In this document: positions 33,430 through 44,069 of the stretch, one piece after another
How positions within the stretch are numbered: the stretch's first letter is position 1
How the letters are laid out: every line of letters starts with the position of its first letter
Assembly (NCBI GenBank): GCA_030220185.1
Contig: JASPKZ010010239.1
Location: 466,001 to 530,000, forward strand
Reading direction: 5' to 3'
DNA from: Diploptera punctata
Lineage: Eukaryota; Arthropoda; Insecta; Blattodea; Blaberidae
DNA length: 64,000 bases
Program-made: the position numbers and the translations under genes
The notes under the pieces: model-generated
Databases searched by the model: none
What the model saw: the letters and a program-made list of their open reading frames with translations, nothing else
What the model was told of the DNA's origin: nothing

Positions 33430-34410
33430 TAATTTATTGCAAATTCTTTTCATCTTCCCTATGCCCAAAGCTTTTTTAAATTTCTATCTTCTTTCTCCAT
33501 TCTTCTCTATCTTCTCATTCCAAATTCTTCCAGACCTAGCTCCCTCATATCTCTTCTTACACATCCATCCATTTAAATCTGGTCCACCTCTCTTTCCTTT
33601 TTCAGGTGGAATCCATTCCAAAGCTTGTCTGGGTAATGTTTTTCTCTGGCATCCTACGTATATGACAATTTCTATATCTCACAAAATCTAATATTGAATT
33701 TTGGACTTTCATTTCTTTTGTCATGATTGTATTTCTGATTTTGTTCCATTTTAGAATGTCTAGTTGAGCGTCTGTAAGAATCCATTTCGGTAGACATAAG
33801 CTTTAAACTCAATTTTTTATTCAGATGCCAAGTTTCTGCACCGAATGTAAGCGTGCTTCGAATTATGGATTTATAAATTTCTAGAGTCCCGCGCCGTAGC
33901 CGAGCAGTTAAGGTAGGAAGCCTTGGCGCAGAGCTACGGGACTTGGGCTGGTTCGAGTCTCCATGGGGGAAGAAATTTTCTCATGGTATTTCGGCCAGTA
34001 TGGGACCGGTGCCCACCCAGCATCGTGAGGCAATTGGGTAGCTACAATAAGTAGCGGCTCCAGGTTGAGGAACCAGCTATAGCGGCTGGGGGACTCGACA
34101 TGCTAACCACATGTCACCCCTACACTGGCTGTTGATCATCTACTTCTGTGATTGACACATGTGGATGTGAAAGTCCAGCAGCCGACTGGTAAAAGGGCAA
34201 CCGCTGAAAAGTGGAAAGACCCTCAATCGGATCGGATACATTTCTAATTTGGTATCTATTCTTATGTTCTTATCCCACTAAACTCCGTTTAGCAATGTTA
34301 TTACCGATCTGCCTTATTGAATTCTATATTTTATGTCATTTTCTTGGGGACATTTTGAGATAATTTTGATCCCCAGGTAATTACATTCCACATCAATTGA
34401 TACATCCCAT
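33430..34410 (-). mobile_element. LINE relic, minus strand, split by a SINE
   Basis: Antisense reading gives IYKSIIRSTLTFGAETWHL...KKLSLKLMSTEMD near 33870-33770, the post-RT region of a LINE, then downstream basic sequence. The 5' continuation resumes at 34247-34400 beyond a family C SINE. An 84-codon plus-strand frame over it is antisense. Clade uncertain. Confidence 0.65.
33877..34246 (+). mobile_element. SINE family C, full length, with target-site duplication
   Basis: Repeats atttcta at 33877-33883 and 34240-34246. Head gtcccgcgccgtagccgagcagttaag, box ctggttcgagtctccatgggg, body gaagaaattttctcatggtatttcgg, gggggactcgacatgctaacc, tgtgattgacacatgtggatgtgaaag. Confidence 0.9.
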
Positions 34411-34451
34411 TATTATTATTATTATTATTATTACTATTTTTATAGATGACG

Positions 34452-34493
<42 letters not shown>

Positions 34494-34560
34494 TATTATT
34501 ATTATTATTTATTATTATTGTCCATCATCTATGAGCTATTATTATGTTGGACTTGACATA
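34405..34560. repeat. Trinucleotide palindrome
   Basis: (ATT)n at about 34410-34432, then tatagatgacggatag, then (TAA)n running into (TTA)n (34460-34518), then tccatcatctatgagctattatt. The unique parts on either side of the central AAT/ATT junction are inverse of each other (tagatga.gga / tccatcatcta), giving an extended hairpin. Confidence 0.75.
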
Positions 34561-34848
34561 TATAAACTAAATATTTTAATTGGAGGTTGAAACTTTTTCC
34601 TCACTAATACGTAATAAATAAATAAACACGTAAATATATCAAGCCATATTATATTTTAATACATAAATTTATAGCATTATTATTAAAACGTGGTACTGCA
34701 CGCACAATTAAATTTACACAGGTAGCTAAATAGTGTTACTGAGGCAGGAATATTACTTAAGAGAGTGTAAAGTGAACGTAGATTATGTGGCAGAAATTAA
34801 ATATTATAGGATGTATTTTGCGAAAATATAAATGAATAAGACAATTGT
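34560..34848. other. Unassigned AT-rich sequence
   Basis: Nothing recognised. Confidence 0.45.
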
Positions 34849-34920
34849 TGGAGGATTTGAACCCTGGCTTTCATATATATTTCATCTTGATGTAAGTAGT
34901 TTAACCATCTACGCTATTCG
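34849..34920 (-). repeat. tRNA-like relic, minus strand
   Basis: Minus strand has gcgtagatggttaaactacttac then, about 30 bases on, agccagggttcaaatcctcc (B box). The box spacing is tRNA-like but stems do not pair well. Confidence 0.45.
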
Positions 34921-35294
34921 AATGTCTGATACTAGTTGCCGTGTTTACTTTTACACTATGAACGAGAGTTGAATTTTATTTAAAATGTCGCAATTTGAGT
35001 AATATTTCATTTGTCCAACACTCTTAAAATATCTAGAAACATGTCTCCTTCACTGTTCTTTAACTATTCAAGACCATTAAAACCAAATATAGCATATTCA
35101 AAACATTTAACAGTGCGTTACCTCGTGAACCTCAGCTATGGCTTTTCGAGTATGCGCAAGTCGGCCATAACAAGAACTCTGCTTTTTGAAGCGGCTCATT
35201 CTTTTTGTCGCTAAGTGTACGTAATTAATAGTTTTAATATATCTCCCGATAGGTCGTGTCACTATAAGGCCTCGATGATAATGAGCACGTAAAT
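34921..35294. other. Unassigned sequence
   Basis: Nothing recognised. Confidence 0.4.
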
Positions 35295-35870
35295 TTATTT
35301 TTTTGCGCGATAGTGCGTTTTGTCGTACTTACAGCAATGTCAACCATGATTGAAATTTCAACTTCCTACATTTCGGGATTGTCAACGTAAATAACTATAC
35401 TGTAATATTACATATTACAAACCTCGTGCGGGAAGTAAAACCACTGCCCTTTATGTAGGCCTATACTACGTACAATGCATATACAAAAATATATCCAAAA
35501 GGTAGTGTTAATATACATTATATGAAACAAATCACTGCATTTTAAATGAACTGAAATTTATTTGAAACTATATAAAACAATAAATACGTACTTGCCGCTA
35601 TTTTATGACTGATTGGTGTCACGGCCTGTTGTTGCCTCAACTAATAAACATTGTCCACACTATTAACGTTAGTTAGTTGTTTGTAATTAACGCAAATATT
35701 TCTAACAAAGATGTTGTTATTTTACTATTATTTATTATTTTGAAAACACCATCGCGCAAAAAATAATGTACAACGCCCGTTTGTGAAGTGTTTTACAAAG
35801 TCTCGGAAATTCTTTCTCGCTTATGTAAAAACCACTTCCCCACCTCGCATCGTAATACACTATTTTGCAC
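35295..35870. mobile_element. Repeat G, uninterrupted copy
   Basis: Blocks in order: ttttttgcgcgatag, gttttgtcgtacttacagcaatg, aacttcctacatttcg, gtaatattacatattacaaacctcgtgcgggaagtaaaacc, atacaaaaatatatcc, aaacaataaatacgtacttgccgc, tgtcacggcctgttgttgcctcaac, gtaaaaaccacttcc, ctcgcatcgtaata. The same series occurs at 40470-43325, interrupted by two LINEs. Inner motifs (gcgcgata / catcgcgc, gcgggaagtaaaacc / aaaaccacttcccc) are inverse pairs, so it is a fold-back-like element related to the one at 28930. Confidence 0.8.
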
Positions 35871-37045
35871 TATGAAACTAATATTGTATACTTTCTGTTA
35901 TTGTTGATGTGCATCGTAATTTGACATTCCGGCATACAATCTTGGTTGCTATGGAAACATAAGAAATCTCAATACTTTGAAAATAACCAAAAGCACTAGT
36001 GCAGTAAGTAAAAAATGTATTTTGAAATATTGATTGTGATACTGCAATTTCTATTAATTTCGGTATTAATGGAACATATCCAGCTTTACACGACTCTTCT
36101 ATTCCATCATCACTGCACACATCGTCTAAAAGTTTCTTCATATTCAGAAATAAATCCCAAGTCAAATTGGTTTTTTAAAGTTTTATTAAATATAAGATGG
36201 CTATATGTCCAACAATACTTATTACTTCTCCATAGTAACACCTATAGCAGATCAACGTCTGAAATATAACATTTGTCTCCAATTGTATTCGTATTTTAGA
36301 AAAAAATCTTAATTACTAAAATATATGCACATAGTTAAAAAAAATAGTATGCAATACGCATGTTGTAAACACATTACGGAATGTCGGAAATGAAAAGAAA
36401 AAAAAAAAGCTCGGCGCAAGCGCCTAGTTTTTTTAATTATCCTCGATCCACATCAATATCCATTTACCACACACGTATGGCAATATACTATAAACGGAAT
36501 AATTTAAACTAAGAACAATAAAGAAAATAATTGAAGTAATGTGTTGTTGTAGTGAAATAATCATAACACTATGTAGATAGTGTTCTGTTTAATTGCAAAG
36601 TTGAAGATGAAACACGCGCAGGTGTTTGTATTTGATGATATGACCACCATCCTATATTAACTTCTCTAAGCAGAGTAATGGCTCCTATTAACACTTGTAC
36701 CATTAGCTAAGCGAGCCCCAAGATAAGGGGAGGAGGGCGCCTCTGACATATTACATCCCTTCAAGTTGACCAACAAGCTTACATCGATTGCTCGTTCCGT
36801 TTAACGTGGCTAATTTCACAATCATGAACTCTCTGCTTCAGAACACTAGTTATTCTCTCTCACTACCAATGCTAACAACAGGCAGATTTACTCCAGTATT
36901 CAGTGTATCAATATCAATAGCAAATTCAAACTTTTCAGTAGAAAAGCAAACAGAAAAACGTGTAGAGTCAAACGAGGCATTTCCATAATTGTAATACGAG
37001 GATACTAGTAGAAAAATACTTGAGCCCAATATCTCAAACTTAAGG
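35871..37045. other. Unassigned sequence
   Basis: About 1.2 kb with short open frames on both strands (for example 35878-36165 minus and 36015-36269 plus) and no recognised family. Confidence 0.4.
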
Positions 37046-37385
37046 TTTCCATCCATAGTAATTCTGCCCGAGGGCAGGTCTTTCACTGCAATCATAGCAT
37101 TTTCATGCTGGGCTTTGCAGCTTTACTAGGGAAATATAGGTGTGGTAGCTTTCCGTTGCTTTCCTCCGGTGAAGGATGGTTATGATAACGATAAGGATGA
37201 TGATGATGATGATGGCCGGATGATTTTCGGGGACCGTTAGGCCTAAGCTTCCTGACATTTGTCTTACTGGTGAGGAAAAACCCCGAAAAAATATTATCCA
37301 GGAAACTTGTCCCGACCGGTGATCGAATCATGGCCCGCTACGTGACAAGGCGAAAAGCTACTCCGAGATCACAGCGATGGACTAT
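37046..37385 (-). mobile_element. SINE family B, tail type 1, minus strand
   Basis: Minus strand: tccatcgctgtgatctcggagtagc, gattcgatcaccggtcggg, gtttttcctcaccagtaagac, acggtccccgaaaatc, (atc)n, then tccctagtaaagctgcaaagcccagc and cagaattactatggatgga. Confidence 0.87.
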
Positions 37386-37597
37386 TTACATTAATATACG
37401 AGAGCAGTGTGAACTTTTAAAATAAGTTAATATTTTATTTTTCAATATCAGATGCTAGACGTATACAATGCACAGCAAGTAGCCTGTTTCGTAAAAATGA
37501 ATATTGTCTGTTAAGATGTGCATGATGTTTTGCCCAAGTACCTTTGTAGTAGTAGGCATAATAGAAGAAGCATTGCTTTTAAAATAAACTGTACAAT

Positions 37598-37996
37598 ATC
37601 CCAGAAACTTGTCCATCGCTGTGGTCTCGCGGTAGCGTGCTACCTTGACACGCAGCGGACCCTGTTTCGATTCCCGCTCTGGACAAGTTTCCTGGGTGAG
37701 GTTTTTTCGGGATTTTTCCTCACTTGTAAGACAATTTACAGGATACTTTAAGGCCCAAACGGTCCCCGAATATCATCTAGACATCATTATCTTCAATATC
37801 ATATTCACCTCTTTAGATTAAGTTTAGGTTTAAGGCCTCTCCTGGCGCATCATTACCCATCGTAATCACCCATCATATCATTGGGGCAGCGTAACTCCCA
37901 ACCTCAGAAGTGGGTTACAATACGCCAATGCCAGGAGAGAATACCTGAAATTGTCGAATGACAAACAGGTGGCATTGAACAAAAAGATCCCAGAAA
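37598..37996 (+). mobile_element. SINE family B, tail type 2, with target-site duplication
   Basis: Repeats atcccagaaa at 37598-37607 and 37987-37996; element 379 bp. Head gtccatcgctgtggtctcgcggtagcgtgctacc, box gtttcgattcccgctctgg, body gatttttcctcacttgtaagac, acggtccccgaatatcatc, then the type 2 tail: ggcctctcctggcgcatc, attggggcagcgtaactcccaacc, tcagaagtgggttacaata, ccaatgccaggagagaa. Best copy of this subfamily. Confidence 0.9.
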
Positions 37997-38180
37997 AGTC
38001 TTTATGCTCACAGATGTTTATGTAATTTTTGCCACTAAGCTTCATCTCACTAAGATTTTTTATCCTATAAGATTTGTCTATACTTTCTTCTATCATTAAT
38101 TTATTATTTTAATTTCTAAAAAGAATATCAACACACGATATTAATGAAATTTCCTTTCTATACAAAATTAAGAACAGAAA

Positions 38181-39256
38181 GAAGTGTAAAGTAGAAAAAA
38201 ACCTGGAAACACATTTGTTATTCATAGACCTAGATAAAGCATTTGATTGAGTAAACAGGGAAATATTGTGGAATATCCTAAAAGCAAAAGTCCTCCCTAT
38301 TCAGATTATAGAAACTGTTAAGAGCTTGTACTATGGAACAAATATTTTTATTGACCCTCAATTGACTAAAAATAAGATATTTTTTCAAATAAACCAAGGA
38401 GTACGACAAGGATGTTCACTCTCACCTATATTATTTAATATTTATATGGACGATATCCTAAAAGAATGGAAGAAGGTTTTAACTAATGAAGGAATATTAA
38501 TTGATAATAAAGATAAAATAAATGATTTATTATTCGCTGACGATGTTGTACTTTTAGCAGAATCTGAAAATGAGCTCCAAATGTTAGCATATAAATTTAA
38601 ATTAATAGCCAATAGATATAATTGTAAAATATCAATAAATAAGTCAAAAGTAATGGCATTTATTGGTAAATATGGAATTAGATCAAAAATTGTACTGGAT
38701 AACAAAATAATAGAACAAGTATCACATTTCCAATATTTAGGATGTGATATAACTTATAGAGAAAATAAAGATATAGAAAATAAAGTAAATACATTTCAGG
38801 CTATTTGTGGAACCATAAAAAGAACCTTAGGTCGGAAAACAAGGAAAGATACGAAACTTAAATTACATAAAACAATGGCTGTTCCTATGTTGTTGTACGT
38901 AAGTGAAAATTGGATAATGAAATCAAGGGATAAAAGCAGGATACAGAGTGCAGAAATGCTGTTTTTACGTAATGTGAAAGGATGCACAAGAGCGGATAGA
39001 ATAAGGAATGAAACTATAATATATATAAAATTGAAGATAAAATCAGCGAAATTAATAAGAAATGGATAGAACACTTAATGAGAATGAACAACGAAAGAAT
39101 ACCAAAAAGAACCTTCCTATATAATCCCAGAGGAACAAGAGATGTTGGCCGACCACGCAGAAGATGGACTCCACTTTTAACTTCGCCGGAACAGGCTGCA
39201 TAGCCTAAACCTTGTAGTAGAAGAAGAAGAAGAAGAAGAAGAAGTGTAAAGTAGAA
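38181..39256 (+). mobile_element. 5'-truncated LINE with RT domain, RNEDIR family
   Basis: 1044-bp insertion (38197-39240) between 16-base direct repeats gaagtgtaaagtagaa at 38181-38196 and 39241-39256. It carries the most complete LINE reverse transcriptase here and ends with gccggaacaggctgcatagcctaaacc followed by (GAA)n. A long duplication, 5' truncation and a simple-repeat 3' tail are the standard marks of target-primed reverse transcription. Several short relatives sit at 19190, 21389, 28480, 32110, 42837 and 59797. Confidence 0.93.
38215..39180 (+). pseudogene. LINE reverse transcriptase, C-terminal part
   Basis: RNA-dependent DNA polymerase of a non-LTR retrotransposon, acting by target-primed reverse transcription in the nucleus. 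The frame begins LFIDLDKAFD (palm motif A), hits a TGA at 38248-38250, then runs open to 39069. It contains NQGVRQGCSLSPILFNIYMD (motif B) and LLFADDVVLLAE (motif C; FADD at 38533-38544), followed by FQYLGCDITY, MAVPMLLYVSENW and VKGCTRADRIRNE. A frameshift near 39060 separates the last part (NNERIPKR...RDVGRPRRRW). No endonuclease domain, since the 5' end is missing. RTE-like by its RNEDIR / GRPRRRW tail, but clade not certain. Confidence 0.9.
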
Positions 39257-39284
39257 TATTAATAATATGTTTTTTAATTAGGAA

Positions 39285-40065
39285 TATTCCACAATGCAGC
39301 GTTTCTCCTTGAACCCAAAGTGATTTGTCGCCAGATTTTCCTGTCTAGAGCATCTTCTTCCCTCAGATCTCTAGCTTCCATACTTCTGCTCACTCCATCC
39401 ATCCAACGTTCTCAAGGTCTGCCTCTTCCACTTCTTCCATTTGCTTTCCAATTAAGAATCTTCTTTGGTATTCTCTCTTATTCCATTCTTATGAGATGTC
39501 CATACCATTTCAAACGTTTTTCTTCTATTTTTCCTAATATGCTTTTTTTTTTTTCAACTTGCATAATTTCCCTTATTGTGCTGTTTCTGACCTTATCCCT
39601 TCTTGAAATTCTTGTCGATCGCCTTCAAAAATCCATTTCTACTGCTAACAGCTTATTGGCTTGTTTTCTACTTACTGTCCTGGTTTCGGACCCATAAAAT
39701 AAAATGCTTTGCAACAGAACTTGAAATATAGTTTTCTTCGTTCTGTACATTATACTTCTATTCCAAAGCACTGAGTTCAACATACCAATAATTCTATTTC
39801 CTTCAGTTATTCTTTTTTTCAATTTCTGTAGTTGAATTATCACTTTTTATCTAAAATAGTTCTTAAACATTTAACATTTTTAACATTCCGTATTCTTCCT
39901 GAATTACATTTTATCTCATCTGTTGTAGCCACTATTTTATTATAATGTATCTGTAATCCCCATTTTTTTGTATTCTATCTCTAATTTCCTTAACATGAAA
40001 GATGCATCATCTGGATCTTGAGAAATAACCACCTGATCATCTGCGAATAGTAAATAGTGAAATTT
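39285..40065 (-). mobile_element. LINE 3' part with FADDQ box, minus strand
   Basis: Minus strand begins near 40065 with LFADDQVVISQDP, the catalytic motif C of a LINE reverse transcriptase. It continues through a thumb/connection region and the frame 39843-39625 (RITEGNRIIGMLNSVLWN, QVLLQSILFYGSET, KQANKLLAVEMDF) to a 3' end shared with 18705-19140. It has stops and frameshifts and is 5' truncated inside the palm domain. A 125-codon plus-strand frame (39320-39697) is antisense to it and resembles the antisense frame at 18870 only because the LINE copies are related. Confidence 0.82.
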
Positions 40066-40114
40066 ATAATAATTATTATTATAATTTTAAATTGTAATTG
40101 CCGTCATCTCAATA

Positions 40115-40365
40115 ATTAAATCGAGTCCTGATTGGGTTAGGATTTTTAAACTGGCCTAAACCTTCTGACGAAACCATGGCCCTAAGGTATTCTCAGTCTT
40201 TTGCGGATATGAATACCAGATGTTTGTTCTGAGAATAAGGGGGCCGTCACGCAGGGCTGGCAAACATGTTGACATCATGTACCAATTTTGTAAATAGATG
40301 GGAGCCTTAATATGCTACTACCCCAAAGGCATCCTGAAACCTGTAGTGGGATCACTTTATCCTTA
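40115..40365 (+). mobile_element. SINE family A, 5' truncated
   Basis: Starts in the B box region (aaatcgagtcctgattgggttaggatttttaaactgg) and continues accagatgtttgttctgag, ccgtcacgcagggctgg, ctactaccccaaagg and gtagtgggatcacttta. The A box is lost. Confidence 0.82.
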
Positions 40366-40591
40366 AATTACATACCATGTCTTCAGCGTATAATTTGCTT
40401 CCTGTATCTGTAACAAACAAAACAGTATGCAATAAATACTATATATGGATTTGTGTTTTGTGTTATAAACATTATTTTTTGCGCGATAATGGATTTTGTC
40501 GTACTTACAGCAATGACGGCTATGATTGAAAATTCAACTTCCTACACTTCGCGATTGCCAACCTAAGTAACTATACTGTAACATTACATAT

Positions 40592-41783
40592 GAGGCTCCG
40601 GAGATAGGAAATGTTAGAATCCCAGTCCTGTTGTATGCAGATGATTTAATTATCTGTTCCAAGGGATTGCAAAGAGGTCTTGACCTTCTGGAAATATACT
40701 GTAGGAATTGGGGATTGACTGTAAATGCTAGTAAGACAAAAACAATGACCTTTAAAAATGGGACGGTTTATGGTAGAACAGAGGAATGGAAATACAGAGA
40801 TCAAGTTCTTCAAAACGTGAAACATTTTGAATATCTTGGTACCACGTTGAAAATGAACGGAAAGTGGAAAAAACACATTGATATAGCATTATTTAGGGAG
40901 GGGACAACTTAACAGTGTACTCGGTATTCTGGGTCGAGTGCCTGATATTCCAGTCAGCACATTAGAAAAAATGTATGGAGCGATGGTCAGGCCAGTAATG
41001 CACTATGGTAGTGAGATTTGGGGTTTCCAAAGAACGGAAATACTAAATAAGGTATATACGCATTTTCTAAAGTATATTACAGGACTTAGTAAGGCCGTTT
41101 CTAACTGTGGAATTTTATATGAATTCGGGTCATTCCAGGACGACATTAACTGTAAAATTCGTGTACTCAAATACTGGTTGCGAGTAATCCAAGGTGAACA
41201 AACAATGCTTAGAGCAATTTGTTACGACCACCAAATTAAAAACATAGATGTTAAATTTTGGGCAGACGAGGTTAGGAGAGAACTCCAAAAGATTGGGATG
41301 GGCCGGATATGGGAAAAAGGGACTGAAAATCGTAAGAACGTGTGGAGAAAAATAACGAGGAGGTACTTAGACGTAAACCAACAAGATACCTTCGCCGAAT
41401 GTACAGGAAAACGCTCACTGTGTTTACAAAGAGACCTAAAACACGTCTGGGGAAAAGAATCGTATATACTCAACCTAGGATTTAAGGAGAGATCAGGGCT
41501 TGCTTGGTTTAGGCTAGGGGCATGGAAATTTCTAAAAATTAGCGACGATCACGATATGCGAATATGTCCAATGTGCGGGAACTTTGAAGATGAGATACAT
41601 ATATTAGGAAAATGTAATGATTTTGAATATTGGAGACGTCAGTTATTACCGGAAATATTTCTAAATTCAAATCGGAAAAGATTGGCATGCTACGAGTTAT
41701 TGGTAAATCCAGAAAATTGGATAAACCTCGGTAAATTTCTGGACAAAACGCGAAAAATAAGGACAACACTCATTCATGAATAA
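40592..41783 (+). pseudogene. LINE ORF2 C-terminal half (RT motif C to zinc knuckle)
   Basis: Reverse transcriptase remnant of a non-LTR retrotransposon. Near 40625 it reads VLLYADDLIICSKG (motif C, the two catalytic Asp), then GLTVNASKTKTM and HFEYLGTTL. A one-base frameshift near 40895-40910 ends the first frame; the rest (GQLNSVLGILGRVPDI) continues into the 281-codon frame from 40938. It has the thumb/connection region (MYGAMVRPVMHYGSEIW) and near the end a knuckle CPMCGNFEDEIHILGKC (C-x2-C-x7-H-x4-C). Such C-terminal knuckles bind nucleic acid in LINE proteins. Only one frameshift and no in-frame stop after it suggest a fairly young insertion. Confidence 0.9.
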
Positions 41784-41841
41784 ATATATGTTATCAAAAT
41801 GCAATACCATTAATTATTAACAATTATATATAAATTAATTA

Positions 41842-42235
41842 GTGTATAATGCTGTTGTGTTATTATTTAATTGAAATATTAATGTCTTTTCTTTATGTAA
41901 TTGTAATGTTAATGTTTTTTTTTAGTGTATAATGCTATTGTGCTATTACTTAATTGTAATATTATTGTGTTTTCTTTATGTAATTGTAATGTTAATGTTT
42001 TTAGTGTATAATTCTATTGTGTTATTATTTAATTGTAATATTATTATTGTGTTTTCTTTATGTAATTGTAATGTTATTGCTATTGTGTTATTACTTAATT
42101 GTAATATTATTGTGTTTTCTTTATGTAATTGTAATGTTAATGTTTTTAGTGTATAATGCTATTGTGTTATTATTTAATTGTAATATTTTTATTGTGTTCT
42201 CTTTATGTAATTGTAATGTCATTGCTGTTTTTGTT
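41842..42235. repeat. ~80-bp minisatellite in LINE 3' UTR, about 5 units
   Basis: Units contain gtgtataatgctattgtgttatta, tttaattgtaatattattgtgtttt and ctttatgtaattgtaatgttaatg. Spacing varies between about 65 and 88 bases because of internal deletions. Open frames (41932-42253) full of LLCYYLIVI are translations of the repeat. Confidence 0.88.
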
Positions 42236-42827
42236 TATTTTTCTTTACACTAGTACCAATTATTACTTTATTGTAACGGACTGTCAACAGCACGTACGGC
42301 TTACTGCCCGTGCGACCCATATTTGTAAATAATATTGTAAATATCTTACTTTTTGTCTAATAAAGTCCTACTACTACTACAAACCTCGTGCGGGAAGTAA
42401 AACCTCTGTCCCTTATGTATGCTACATACAATGCATATACAAAAATATATCCAAAATGTAGTGTCATTATACGAAACAAATCACTGTATTTTAAATTGAC
42501 TGAACTTTATTTGAAACAATATAAAACAATAAATACGTACTTGCCGCCCTTTTATGACTGATTGATGTCACGGCCTGTTGTTGCCTCAACTAATAAACAT
42601 TGCCCACACTCTTAACGTTAGTTAGTTGTTTGTAATCAACGCAAATATTTCCAACAAAGATGTTGTTATTTTACTATTATTTATTATTTTGAAAACAATT
42701 GCGCAAAAAATAATGTACAACGCACGTTTTTGAAGTGCTTTACAGAATCTCGGATAATAAAAACCTCGTTATCGCTCGAATGTTAAACATTTCCTCGCTT
42801 CTGTAAAAACCACTTCCCAATCTCGCA

Positions 42828-43317
42828 TCGTAATATTTTCTTCTTCTTCTTCTTCACTTCACGGGCCAGGCAAATTGCCTGTTCCGCCTCACAGTTGTTC
42901 TGTCCATCTTTTCACCGGCCTTCCTACATTCCTTGAACCTCTTGGCTTGTAGTTAAATGCTGCTCTTGGTAATCTTGTTACATTCATTCTTTCCACATGT
43001 GTATATTCTCTGATTTTCTCATCCAGTGGATATTTATTTAATTCTGTTCTTATATCTTCATTCCTTATCCGATCCAATCTTGTGCAGCCTTTTGTTCTTC
43101 TAAGGAAGTTCATTTCTGCGCTTTGTATTCTACTTTGCAATTTTTTTGCCATTACCCAAGTTTCGCTCCTATAAAGTAATGCAGGAACTGCCAATGTTTT
43201 ATAAAACTTCAATCTAGTATCTCTTCTTGTTTTATTCTTTAATGCGTTATGTATAGTTCCGCATATCGTTTGAAATTTCGACAGTTTCATGTGTATGTCT
43301 CTTTCAGTTCGTAATAT
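42828..43317 (-). mobile_element. LINE 3' end, RNEDIR family, in repeat G
   Basis: 472-bp insertion (42837-43308) between tcgtaatat repeats at 42828-42836 and 43309-43317. Minus-strand frame 43290-42889 reads FQTICGTIHNALKNKTRRDTRLKF, LAVPALLYRSETWVMAKK, IQSAEMNFLRRTKGCTRLDRIRNEDIRTEL, and ends GRPVKRWTEQL. It starts (left side) with cttcttcttcttc, the (GAA)n tail. The 133-codon frame is intact, so this fragment is young. Confidence 0.93.
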
Positions 43318-43369
43318 ACTATTATTAAATTAAGGTGTTATTGTGGTTTTAGGAAACCGAACTAATTAT

Positions 43370-44060
43370 TATTAACTAGCTAATACCCGGCGTGCGTTGC
43401 TACGCCTAAATAAATGAAATATTAAAGGTTAATTAAATTGTATGGTATACGCTGAAACGAACCAAACATGGCGGTTAGTTTTTAATTTCGGATTTTAGGT
43501 AAACCTCCACTTCTAATATTCGGATTTAGGTTATTTTCGGATAATACATACTTCGGTTTACTTTAATGTGATATACTGAGTTTAGTTGTGAAACATCAAA
43601 AATTGTGATCGCTAGAGCGATTTTTAAATATTCACTTCGGGTGACTTCCTACACTTAATGGTTTTAGAGGGTCCAGTTGTGAATCCGAACCTTTCATGGA
43701 CCCGCTCAAACACACACAAAATTATTTATGAAAATCGGTCCAGTCGTTTAGGCATTTTTAGATTTCGGTAAATTTCCACTTGTAATTATCGGATTTCATT
43801 AATTTTTGTATAATACCTACCTCGGTTTATTTTAATTGGATATACTGAGTTTCATTGTGAAACATCAAAAAATGTGACCGCTTGAGCTACTTTTAAATTT
43901 TCGCTTCAGGTGACCTCCTATACATAATGGTTTTAGAGGATCCAATTATGGACCCAACCAGACAACCACAAAAAAATAATAAAATCGGTCCAGTCGTTTA
44001 GGAGGATTAAAGTGACAAAAGCGCATGGAGTGTTGCAACTTATGAATTTTAGATAAGGAA
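43370..44060. repeat. Interspersed repeat H, with a ~255-bp tandem duplication
   Basis: Opens ctagctaatacccggcgtgcgttgctacgcctaaataaat, a phrase that recurs at 45095 and 57590. Two tandem units follow (about 43490-43750 and 43755-44010). Each has ttcggtaaa..tccactt, cggtttatttTAAT, gatatactgagttt, gtgaaacatcaaaaa, gtgac.tcctacacttaatggttttagag and aaaatcggtccagtcgttta. Type of element not certain. Confidence 0.7.
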
Positions 44061-44069
44061 CCTAGTTAA

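Larger units (their letters stand above)
40592..42377 (+). mobile_element. 5'-truncated zinc-knuckle LINE with minisatellite 3' UTR
   Basis: The empty site at 35412 defines the borders. The element opens in frame just before the catalytic LLYADD box, carries the C-terminal half of ORF2, then a 3' UTR with a ~80-bp tandem repeat. The UTR ends agcacgtacggcttactgcccgtgcgacccatatttgtaaat and aataaagtcctactactactac. No clear target-site duplication beyond tac. A related piece ends the window at 63950. Confidence 0.9.
40470..43325. mobile_element. Repeat G, copy interrupted by two LINEs
   Basis: Repeat G sequence is present at 40470-40591, 42378-42836 and 43309-43325. The joins match the uninterrupted copy at 35295 exactly in position: ...gtaacattacatat | tacaaacctcg... 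and ...catcgtaatat | actatt.... The inserted pieces are a plus-strand zinc-knuckle LINE and a minus-strand RNEDIR LINE. Confidence 0.88.

Noticed and set aside
39320..39697. 125-codon open frame similar to the one at 18870-19130
   Set aside because: Both are antisense to copies of the same LINE; similarity comes from the repeat, while the sense strand has RT features.
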